Shown here in pieces: positions 7,476 to 13,012 of a stretch of DNA of 13,012 nucleotides. Source of the DNA: Desulfuromonadales bacterium. GTDB taxonomy: Bacteria > Desulfobacterota > Desulfuromonadia > Desulfuromonadales > BM103. Position 1 is the first letter of the stretch, and every line of letters starts with the position of its first letter. Where the stretch lies: the NCBI GenBank assembly GCA_030630015.1, contig DAOVNV010000042.1:1-13012 (forward strand). The letters run 5' to 3'. A program made the position numbers and the translations under genes. A model generated the notes under the pieces. It was not told the origin of the DNA. It made no database searches and saw nothing but the letters and a program-made list of their open reading frames with translations.

Positions 7476-8455
7476 TCGAGGTTGTCTCCGATGATGCTCT
7501 GAGCATGCATGCGCGCAGCTTCGGCCATCCTCTGTTCGAGTCGGTCCTCAAACTCGACCGCACTGTGATATCCCATCTCCTTGAGGAGTTGATTTCGTGC
7601 AGCCACTTCGACAATTGTCGTGATATTTCTGCCCGGCCCAACCGGGATCGTCAGCAGGGGCAGCGAGACCCCCAGGAGTTCATATTTCTTTTCCTCGAGC
7701 CCCAGGCGATCGTATTCCTGGCCTTCCTCCCACTTGGCCAGTTCAATGACCATATCTATTTTCTTGCGCTCTCTGACCGCAGCCACGCCAAACAGATGCT
7801 TGATGTTTATGATGCCAAGCCCGCGGATCTCCATATGATAATGAAGCAGGTCGCTGCCCTCGCCGAACAGGACAGCCGGCATTTTCAGGCGAACCTTGAC
7901 AATGTCATCCGAAACCAGCCGGTGACCGCGCAGAACAAGATCAAGAGCACACTCGCTCTTGCCAATGCCGCTTTTGCCTGTAATCAGAACGCCCACTCCC
8001 AGCACATCGACCAGAACTCCGTGGATATTGGTCTGCGAGAGCAGCCTTTCTTCAAGATATTGGGTAACCAGGGAAATAAACGTCGAACTCTGGTGATGGG
8101 TACGCAACAGGGGGATATCCCTGCGGTTGGCCTCGTCTAGAAGGTTCTGCGGCGGGGTCTGGCCCTTGGTGACAATAAAACAGCAGATATCAAAGGAACA
8201 GAGCTGCTCGACAGCATAATCGGCTTTCGCTGAATCGCGCTCGATGAGTTCTGCCAGGTAGGAAAGTTCGGTAGAGCCGAGAACCTGAAGCCTGTCCGTA
8301 TGAAGGTTTTTCGTATACCCGGCCAAGGCAAGACCGGGCTTCTGGATACGTGGCACCTGAACATACCGTCCCAGACCACGCGCGCCGGCAAGGAGTTCCA
8401 GATGCAATCCGGCCTCTTTCTCTGACAATAAATCTGCGATGCTCAGTCGGACCAT
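7472..8455 (-). CDS. hprK: HPr kinase/phosphorylase
   Basis: This bifunctional enzyme phosphorylates HPr on serine 46 with ATP or pyrophosphate and reverses the reaction by phosphorolysis. The 327-residue product has an N-terminal regulatory domain (about 1-135). The catalytic domain has His145 (IHGVLVD), Walker A GKSGIGKS (160-167), the VSDD aspartates (182-184), the signature MEIRGLGI (208-215) and IPVGPGRN (270-277). All catalytic landmarks are intact and its target serine is present in HPr downstream. The ATG is preceded by TTGGAG at an unusually short two-base spacing, so initiation may be weak or coupled to something upstream. It overlaps rapZ by four bases. Confidence 0.97.
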   Translation of the reverse strand: MVRLSIADLLSEKEAGLHLELLAGARGLGRYVQVPRIQKPGLALAGYTKNLHTDRLQVLGSTELSYLAELIERDSAKADYAVEQLCSFDICCFIVTKGQTPPQNLLDEANRRDIPLLRTHHQSSTFISLVTQYLEERLLSQTNIHGVLVDVLGVGVLITGKSGIGKSECALDLVLRGHRLVSDDIVKVRLKMPAVLFGEGSDLLHYHMEIRGLGIINIKHLFGVAAVRERKKIDMVIELAKWEEGQEYDRLGLEEKKYELLGVSLPLLTIPVGPGRNITTIVEVAARNQLLKEMGYHSAVEFEDRLEQRMAEAARMHAQSIIGDNLE

Positions 8456-8583
8456 AACTCCAAGCCAATTAGTGCCGCAAGCACGAACAGGAATCCAGCA
8501 CCAAAGAGCGACAACCGGGACACAAAAGGGAATGGGTTAAAGATGCTCTTCTTCTTCCTCGATAATCCGGTGAATTTCTTCAC
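8443..8583 (-). CDS. Putative 46-residue single-pass membrane peptide (hypothetical)
   Basis: An open frame starts at GTG 8581-8583 inside the end of ptsN and stops at 8443-8445 inside the start of hprK. It would encode a lysine-rich N-terminus (VKKFTGLSRKKK), a short aromatic/proline stretch, and a clean hydrophobic span (LSLFGAGFLFVLAALIGL, about residues 24-41) ending in ELWSD. That layout fits a small inner-membrane protein with its N-terminus inside. AGGAAG lies two to four bases before the GTG, which is close. A shorter version from GTG 8521-8523 keeps the membrane span. The lysines come from reading the glutamate-rich ptsN tail one base off, so only the 81 bases between the flanking genes count as independent evidence. 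I recognise no family; function unknown. Confidence 0.35.
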   Translation of the reverse strand: MKKFTGLSRKKKSIFNPFPFVSRLSLFGAGFLFVLAALIGLELWSD

Positions 8584-8998
8584 AACTTCCTGCAGTCTGC
8601 AGACGCTCACGAACCGTCGGGCTTTTCAGCAGTTTAGAAATTCTTGCAAGTGTTTTCAGGTGGACACCAACAGATTCCTCCGGCGCCACCAAAAGGAAAA
8701 AAAGCTGGGCCGGTTTGCCATCCATGGAATCAAAATCAACGCCGTCCTTACTTAAACCGAATGAAATCCTAAGCTGATCAAGATTTTTCAGTTTACCATG
8801 TGGGATAGCGACGCCATCACCAATCCCCGTGCTACCCAGGCGCTCCCGCTCCATCAAGACCCGGAGAACATCTTCACGGTCAAGCGACGAATCTGCTTTC
8901 AGCAAAGCATCAGTGAGTTCGGCAAGGACTTCTTTTTTACCACTGCCATTCAGGTCGGCGACAATGGCCGCTGGGTCAAGCAACTCCGAAATCTTCAT
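8537..8998 (-). CDS. ptsN: Nitrogen-regulatory PTS protein EIIA-Ntr
   Basis: This is a soluble regulatory EIIA of the fructose/mannitol type; its phosphorylation state controls targets such as potassium transport and stress pathways in other proteobacteria. The 153-residue product has the phosphorylation site His67 in GDGVAIPHGKL (60-70). The later PEESVGVHLKTLARISKLL stretch (second conserved histidine) is also intact. Since the cluster encodes ordinary EI and HPr and no PtsP/NPr is seen in the window, the HPr encoded here is the probable phosphate donor (inference). The ATG lacks a good Shine-Dalgarno. It follows hpf by 83 bases holding a terminator-like hairpin, so it may be made at lower or differently regulated levels. 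The C-terminus is a run of glutamates. Confidence 0.96.
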   Translation of the reverse strand: MKISELLDPAAIVADLNGSGKKEVLAELTDALLKADSSLDREDVLRVLMERERLGSTGIGDGVAIPHGKLKNLDQLRISFGLSKDGVDFDSMDGKPAQLFFLLVAPEESVGVHLKTLARISKLLKSPTVRERLQTAGSCEEIHRIIEEEEEHL

Positions 8999-9032
8999 AA
9001 TTTGTCTACTCGAATCAATAAACTTTCAGGCC

Positions 9033-9070
9033 AAATAAAAGTGCGGCAGACGGTAGAATCCATCTGCCGC
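9033..9070 (-). terminator. Intrinsic terminator-like hairpin after hpf
   Basis: On the minus strand an 11-bp stem (arms 9060-9070 and 9043-9053, one T-G wobble) closes a 6-base loop (9054-9059). It is followed by ACTTTTATTT, a usable U-tract at 9033-9042. It starts 12 bases after the hpf stop and precedes ptsN. As the genes either side are co-directional, it may partly end the lpt-rpoN-hpf transcript. It is the best terminator in the window. Confidence 0.65.
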
Positions 9071-9081
9071 AAAACCTATCC

Positions 9082-9627
9082 TCAAATCTGCGGCACGATC
9101 AAGCCATAATTTCCATCTTTACGCCGGTAGACAACGTTAATGGACTCAGAGTTCGCGTCGGTAAATACTAGAAATTCCTTGTCGAGAAGATCCATCTGCA
9201 TAACAGCCTCGTCCACTGACATCGGCTTGATGTGAAAACTGTCGCTTTTGATGATGGTCGGTTCGGGATATCCTTCATCAATGCTCTGTGCTTCGAAAAT
9301 CGTCTTTTCGATCCTGCGGTCACGGCCCCCTAAAGGCTTGTGTCGCTTAATCTTGTCTTTGTAGCGCTTCAACTGCCGCTCAATTTTGTCCAGGACACCA
9401 TCAACAGCAGCATACATGTCATTAGTTTCATCAGAAGCCTTGATGGTAACCCCTTTAGCAAGCAAAATGACTTCCGCCTTGTGGCGGATCTTCTTCTCCA
9501 CGGAAAGCGCAACCTGAGCTTCCACAGGTTCGTCAATGTATTTTTTGACCTTCGCCAACTTCTCTTCAACATAGGTTCTGACCGGCTCACTGGTTTCCAT
9601 GTGTCTGAAAGTCACGGCAATTTGCAT
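9082..9627 (-). CDS. hpf: Long-form ribosome hibernation promoting factor
   Basis: This factor binds the 30S subunit and promotes inactive 100S ribosome dimers in stationary phase or starvation. The 181-residue product is the long type. The N-terminal ribosome-binding beta-alpha domain (about 1-100) carries VTFRHMETSEPVRTYVEEKL and the basic KRYKDKIKRHK stretch. A linker follows, then the C-terminal dimerisation domain (about 123-180) with DSFHIKPMSVDEAVMQM and the conserved FLVFTDANSESINVVYRR. A single long protein normally replaces the short HPF plus RMF of enterics. The ATG is preceded by GGGAGG at about ten bases. It lies 134 bases downstream of rpoN in a leader with a TATAAT and a hairpin, and is followed by a terminator-like structure. 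Its position after rpoN is typical. Confidence 0.96.
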   Translation of the reverse strand: MQIAVTFRHMETSEPVRTYVEEKLAKVKKYIDEPVEAQVALSVEKKIRHKAEVILLAKGVTIKASDETNDMYAAVDGVLDKIERQLKRYKDKIKRHKPLGGRDRRIEKTIFEAQSIDEGYPEPTIIKSDSFHIKPMSVDEAVMQMDLLDKEFLVFTDANSESINVVYRRKDGNYGLIVPQI

Positions 9628-9680
9628 AGTTAATCAACCTCCCAGATGACAAAGTTGCGTTTAAATGATCATCAGAAGCC

Positions 9681-9704
9681 TGACCGGTTTTTTCAGAACC
9701 GTCA
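9681..9704 (-). other. Stem-loop in the rpoN-hpf gap (hpf leader)
   Basis: TGA plus CGGTT (9681-9683, 9685-9689) pairs with AACCG plus TCA (9697-9704), leaving one bulged base (9684) and a 7-base loop. No U-tract follows on the minus strand, so it is not a normal terminator. It would lie in the untranslated leader of hpf if transcription starts near 9717. No function can be assigned. Confidence 0.3.
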
Positions 9705-9723
9705 GACTCCCTGGCTCAGTTCA

Positions 9724-9729
9724 ATTATA
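9724..9729 (-). promoter_or_regulatory. Perfect -10 hexamer, possible hpf promoter
   Basis: TATAAT occurs on the minus strand in the rpoN-hpf gap, about 97 bases before the hpf ATG. No good -35 lies at 16-18 bases; TTGATC occurs but with only a 13-base spacer, and there is no extended -10. The gap is otherwise without genes, so an activator-dependent or alternative-sigma promoter is possible. Confidence 0.3.
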
Positions 9730-9761
9730 CCTTCGAAACGTGGATCAAGCACCCCTTCAAC

Positions 9762-11207
9762 TCAGAATAGGCGTTTGCGTTGGGTTGAGGACCCCAATCC
9801 GAGCATTTCACGATATTTGGTTACCGTTCTGCGGGCAATATCAATACCCTGATCCCTGAGTATGTCAACAATTTTCTGATCTGAAAAGGGTTTACGCTCA
9901 TTCTCTCCGGAGATGATTCCCTTGATTTTGATCTTGACACTCTCTGAAGCCACCGAATCACCTTCGGTGGTATTGATGCCGCTGTTGAAAAAGTACTTGA
10001 GTTCGAACAGTCCCTGCGGTGTCTGGACATACTTGTTTGTCGTAACCCGGCTGACCGTTGATTCGTGCATCTCAATATCCTCCGCAACATCACGCAGTAC
10101 CAGAGGCTTGAGGTAGCTTACACCATGATCGAAGAAATTCCGCTGAAACTTGACAATACTCTTTGTCACCTTGTAAATAGTGCGTTGCCGCTGATGAATA
10201 CTTTTTATCAGCCAGAGAGCTCCCCTCAACTTCTCCTGAATATATTCCCCAGCCTCATCATCAACCTTGGTCTTTCCGGCCAGGGCATTCCGATAAAAGG
10301 AATTGATGCGCAGATTGGGCAGGCCTTCGTCATTCAGAACCACTATGTACTCGTCACCCACCTTGTGAACAAAGATATCAGGTGAAATGTAATGGGTTTC
10401 GTCCTGTCCATACTGACTTCCGGGCCGGGGGTCAAGACCGCTGATCAGCTTGGCGGCTTCGTAGACCTCGTCAACCGGAACCTGCAGCGCGCGCGCGACA
10501 GCCTGATAACGGCGGACCTCGAGGTCTTTCAGGTGGTTCTTTAAGACCAGTTCAACCAGCGACCCTTCCATGTCCAGTTGTTGGACCTGCTTCAAGAGGC
10601 ACTCCTGCAGGTTGCGGCTCGCCACTCCGATCGGGTCAAAGTCCTGGACTACCCCAAGAACATACTCTACTTGTCCTGTCTCGACTCCGAGTTGCTCCGC
10701 AACCTCTTCGACAGTGGCCTGCAGGTAGCCGTCATCATCGATATTCCCGACAAGCTCACAGGCGATCAGACGATCCATATGCTCCAGGCGGGAAAGGTTG
10801 AGCTGCCAAGCCAGGTGGTCCTGGAGGGAGGTTTTGCGCGTCAGCAAATTCTCGAAGGAAGGGCGCTCGTCATCGGCCTCGTAATTGTCTGCCGTCGACC
10901 CGCCGAGACTGTAGCTTTCCAGGTAGGTGCGCCAGTCAATGTCGGTGACGCCTTCACTGTCCCCCTTGACCTCACTCAACTCTGCGGTGTTCGACTCGTC
11001 AGCAGCGCCGGAATTTTCCTCAGCTTCGTCCTTCTCTTCAGGAAGCTCCTGCCCTTCTTCCAGAACCGGGTTTTCTTCCAGTTCAGACCGCACAACGTCC
11101 ATCAACTCCATGCGCGAAAGTTGCAGTAGTTTGATCGCCTGCTGCAGTTGAGGCGTCATAACCAGTTGCTGGCTGAGTTTAAGTTGCTGCCTGATTTCTA
11201 AAGCCAT
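9762..11207 (-). CDS. rpoN: RNA polymerase sigma-54 factor
   Basis: Sigma-54 directs polymerase to -24/-12 promoters and needs AAA+ activators for opening. The 481-residue product has all regions. The glutamine-rich region I (1-50, with LKLSQQLVMTPQLQQAIKLL) contacts the activator, and an acidic variable region II spans about 52-95. The core-binding domain follows (about 100-290). The DNA-binding part includes the helix-turn-helix with HESTVSRVTTNK and the RpoN box ARRTVTKYRE at 458-467, just before the C-terminus. The ATG has only a weak purine-rich site (GAAAAG) upstream. It follows lptB by 72 bases that hold a 13-bp palindrome. The lptB-rpoN-hpf-ptsN order is the classic proteobacterial arrangement. 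Confidence 0.98.
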   Translation of the reverse strand: MALEIRQQLKLSQQLVMTPQLQQAIKLLQLSRMELMDVVRSELEENPVLEEGQELPEEKDEAEENSGAADESNTAELSEVKGDSEGVTDIDWRTYLESYSLGGSTADNYEADDERPSFENLLTRKTSLQDHLAWQLNLSRLEHMDRLIACELVGNIDDDGYLQATVEEVAEQLGVETGQVEYVLGVVQDFDPIGVASRNLQECLLKQVQQLDMEGSLVELVLKNHLKDLEVRRYQAVARALQVPVDEVYEAAKLISGLDPRPGSQYGQDETHYISPDIFVHKVGDEYIVVLNDEGLPNLRINSFYRNALAGKTKVDDEAGEYIQEKLRGALWLIKSIHQRQRTIYKVTKSIVKFQRNFFDHGVSYLKPLVLRDVAEDIEMHESTVSRVTTNKYVQTPQGLFELKYFFNSGINTTEGDSVASESVKIKIKGIISGENERKPFSDQKIVDILRDQGIDIARRTVTKYREMLGLGSSTQRKRLF

Positions 11208-11229
11208 CGACTTTTCACATCTGGTTAAG

Positions 11230-11242
11230 AGTCTGTCAGACT
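11230..11242. promoter_or_regulatory. 13-bp palindrome upstream of rpoN
   Basis: AGTCTG-t-CAGACT is a perfect inverted repeat with a single central base, extended outward by AA/TT after one mismatch. It is too tight to form a hairpin, so a protein-binding dyad is more plausible. It lies 23 bases before the rpoN start in the lptB-rpoN gap. No known regulator can be assigned. Confidence 0.25.
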
Positions 11243-11279
11243 TTTACAGAACCGACTATTTCCGGCGCTGTCATCCAGT

Positions 11280-12002
11280 TTATAAGCTAAACTTCTCACC
11301 CAAATAGATCGCCCGGGCGCTGGGGCTTACCGCGATTTCTTCTGGAGACCCCTCTTCGAGAATGCAGCCCTCGTTGAGAATATAGGCCCGCTCGCAGACC
11401 CCAAGAGTCTCCCGTACATTATGGTCAGAAATCAAAACACCGATCCCTCGCTGTTTCAATTCCAAGATAAGATCTTGAATATCCAGAACCGAAATCGGGT
11501 CAATTCCAGCAAAGGGTTCATCCAGAAGAATAAATTTAGGCTCCAGCACCAAAGCCCTGGCAATTTCCACGCGCCGCCTTTCGCCGCCTGAGAGAGCATA
11601 CCCATAGGAACCGGCGACTTTGGTCAGGCGAAAATCCTCGAGCAGTTTATCCTTGCGTCGCTGCTGAACCGCTTTCTCCTTTTCCACTGTTTCGAGGATC
11701 GCCAGAAGGTTTTGCTCTACCGTCAACTTTCGAAAAATCGAAGCTTCCTGAGGTAGGTAGGATATCCCCATCCTCGCTCTCTGGAACATCGGCAACTCAG
11801 TCAGATCCTGTTTATCAAGGAAGACCTTACCGGTATCAGGCCTGACCAAGCCGACAACCATGTAAAACGAAGTCGTCTTGCCGGCCCCATTGGGCCCAAG
11901 CAGACCAACTACCTCACCGGAAGCCAACTCCAGATCGACTTCGCGCACAACCTGTCGACTTCGGTACGTCTTACACAAGCCGTGGGCTGTGAGACGATGC
12001 AT
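11280..12002 (-). CDS. lptB: LPS export ABC transporter ATPase
   Basis: LptB powers extraction of LPS from the inner membrane with LptFG and its delivery to the LptC-LptA bridge. The 240-residue product is a single ABC domain: Walker A GPNGAGKT (36-43), Q-loop SYLPQE (81-86), signature LSGGERRRVEIARAL (137-151), Walker B FILLDEP (157-163) and the switch histidine in LISDHNVRET (His194). The SDHNVRET ending and GSYGYALSGGERRR wording are typical of LptB and separate it from amino-acid transporter ATPases. Its ATG overlaps the last base of the lptA stop (TGATG), showing translational coupling. The permease genes lptF/lptG are not in the window. Confidence 0.97.
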   Translation of the reverse strand: MHRLTAHGLCKTYRSRQVVREVDLELASGEVVGLLGPNGAGKTTSFYMVVGLVRPDTGKVFLDKQDLTELPMFQRARMGISYLPQEASIFRKLTVEQNLLAILETVEKEKAVQQRRKDKLLEDFRLTKVAGSYGYALSGGERRRVEIARALVLEPKFILLDEPFAGIDPISVLDIQDLILELKQRGIGVLISDHNVRETLGVCERAYILNEGCILEEGSPEEIAVSPSARAIYLGEKFSL

Positions 12003-12496
12003 CAGGGTTTATCTCCGGAACCAGGCTGAAAAACAGCCTTGACCCGACCGTCCTGTCCGCCTTTAACGATGCTGCGCTTGCCATCCAGAAACAGGATAAT
12101 TTCGTGGCCCTGTACCGAATTTGGTCCCTCTTTAACGACCGGAGATCCTGTCAGCACAATACGTTCCTCATTCTTGTCATAGACAGCACGCTGACCGCTT
12201 GCGACCCGCTCTCCCTGTGTGATGCGAACGCTACCCTCGGCAATAATCTCTGCGACATCACGATTGTCTGCCGAATACTGAACAACCAAACGCTCCGAAG
12301 AAATGGTAATGTCACCCTGTTTTGCGACGGCATTGCCGACAAAAACAAGCTTTTGTGCAACATCATCAGCTTCCAGTCGATCTGCCGAAATATTTATGGG
12401 CTCAGACCGGTCGCCGCTATTGACTTCCTGTGCAACGCCCGGGAATGCCAAACCGACCAATAAAACAGCAATCCATAAAACACGTACGAGTTTCAT
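12002..12496 (-). CDS. lptA: LPS transport periplasmic protein LptA (OstA-like)
   Basis: LptA forms the beta-jellyroll filament that carries LPS across the periplasm between LptC and LptD. The 164-residue product starts with a signal peptide: MKLVR followed by a hydrophobic core and a probable cleavage after GVA (about residue 22). The OstA-like domain that follows has INISADRLEADDVAQKLVFVGNA (shown from residue 34 on) and repeating beta-strand patterns such as GSVRITQGERVASGQRAVYD. It ends in a short hydrophilic tail. The ATG has AAGG seven bases upstream and lies 49 bases after lptC. Size and position between lptC and lptB make the call secure even though LptA sequences diverge strongly. 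Confidence 0.93.
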   Translation of the reverse strand: MKLVRVLWIAVLLVGLAFPGVAQEVNSGDRSEPINISADRLEADDVAQKLVFVGNAVAKQGDITISSERLVVQYSADNRDVAEIIAEGSVRITQGERVASGQRAVYDKNEERIVLTGSPVVKEGPNSVQGHEIILFLDGKRSIVKGGQDGRVKAVFQPGSGDKP

Positions 12497-12545
12497 AACG
12501 GAACCTTACCATGGGACTATCGGACTCTTTGAGCCGAAGCGAAAA

Positions 12546-13012
12546 TTAGTCCAACAGCCTCCTAGACTTGGTGACGGGCAGAACAGCAGTGACTCCATCC
12601 AAAATGGTCATTTTGCTATTCTCTACATCAAGGATCAAGCCGTGTCCCTTGACAATCAAATTATCAATGACGAACTCGACAGGCGTATCAGAATAAATTT
12701 TCCGATCCAGTTGTTTGTAAACAAGTTCATCGGCAAACAGCTGATACCCTTGCGAACTTTCGACAACAACCTTTCCGCGCACATGAAGCTCCGAAAAGTC
12801 CTTATCGGCATCGCCTTCTTCGGCCGTCAAAAGTGCCTGAAAAGCGCCTGTCTCATCATAAAACGTCAGCTCCGGATTTTTTACCGCAAGCCGTTTTTCA
12901 GAAACCAGGCGTTCGGCCCGTTCGGCCTTGAGCCTCCATCGCACCACTCCGGCCTCGGTATGCGTGTAACTCACGTCCTGCAGTGCCAGCTCCACCCCGG
13001 ACGGCAACGCCT
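12546..13012 (-). CDS. lptC: LPS export protein LptC (partial, 5' end outside window)
   Basis: The frame is open to the right edge, so the N-terminus, which in LptC holds a single membrane anchor, is missing; about 155 residues are visible. They form an LptC/YrbK-type periplasmic jellyroll: VRWRLKAERAERL, the NPELTFYDETG strand, LHVRGKVVVESSQGYQLFADELVY, and YSDTPVEFVIDNLIVKGHGL (typical T/D-P-V and G-x-G-L pattern), ending in TKSRRLLD. The TTG at 13007 should not be taken as the start, because coding continues upstream of it. LptC anchors to the LptBFG complex and receives LPS before LptA. Context (directly before lptA and lptB) supports the call. Confidence 0.9.
   Translation of the reverse strand, partial: ALPSGVELALQDVSYTHTEAGVVRWRLKAERAERLVSEKRLAVKNPELTFYDETGAFQALLTAEEGDADKDFSELHVRGKVVVESSQGYQLFADELVYKQLDRKIYSDTPVEFVIDNLIVKGHGLILDVENSKMTILDGVTAVLPVTKSRRLLD

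Noticed and set aside
7469..8140. 223-codon plus-strand frame
   Set aside because: Antisense shadow of hprK, which has every catalytic motif.
10578..11129. 183-codon plus-strand frame
   Set aside because: Antisense shadow of rpoN region II and core-binding domain.
9628..11279. Sigma-54 (-24/-12) promoters in the gaps around rpoN and hpf
   Set aside because: I looked for TGGC and TTGC elements at the required spacing on the minus strand and found none.

Overview
The window is a dense, almost entirely co-directional stretch of bacterial chromosome. Every supported gene lies on the minus strand, so transcription runs from the right edge to the left. The gene order lptC-lptA-lptB-rpoN-hpf-ptsN-hprK-rapZ, followed by a mannose-family PTS, ptsH, ptsI and metK, points to a Gram-negative of the Desulfuromonadales/deltaproteobacterial type (Pelobacter, Desulfuromonas, Geobacter relatives). 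Supporting signs are the long-form hibernation factor and an HprK/HPr(Ser46) pair in a genome that also has sigma-54 and LPS export. The lineage is inferred from gene order and protein character, not from a search.

Layout, right to left. (1) 12546-13012 and 12002-12496: lptC (cut by the window edge) and lptA. With lptB (11280-12002) they supply the periplasmic bridge and the ATPase of LPS transport. (2) 9762-11207: rpoN, sigma-54. (3) 9082-9627: hpf, long-form ribosome hibernation factor, followed by a terminator-like hairpin. (4) 8537-8998 ptsN (EIIA-Ntr), 7472-8455 hprK and 6612-7475 rapZ, with a possible 46-codon membrane peptide straddling the ptsN/hprK junction. (5) 6117-6518, 5616-6104, 4925-5614 and 4144-4920: the IIA, IIB, IIC and IID parts of a complete mannose/fructose/sorbose-type PTS permease. 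(6) 3863-4129 ptsH (HPr, GTG start) and 2098-3885 ptsI (Enzyme I). (7) 796-1965 metK, with its own strong sigma-70-type promoter overlapped by an inverted repeat and a hairpin behind it. (8) 1-714: the 5' part of a family-2 glycosyltransferase that runs off the left edge.

The PTS genes form a self-contained phosphorelay. EI (His202) takes phosphate from PEP and passes it to HPr His15, which can feed EIIA-Man His9 then IIB His14 for sugar uptake through IIC/IID, and EIIA-Ntr His67 for regulation. HprK can phosphorylate or dephosphorylate HPr at Ser46 and so gate that flow. Cofactors of sigma-54 physiology (PtsN, RapZ, HPF) are encoded next to rpoN, as in many proteobacteria.

This is mostly conserved core genome. 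I found no mobile elements, tRNA/rRNA genes, CRISPR arrays or clear signs of horizontal transfer, and no gap longer than about 135 bases. The least explained items are the putative small membrane ORF between ptsN and hprK, the dyad on the metK promoter, and the hairpin-rich leader of hpf.
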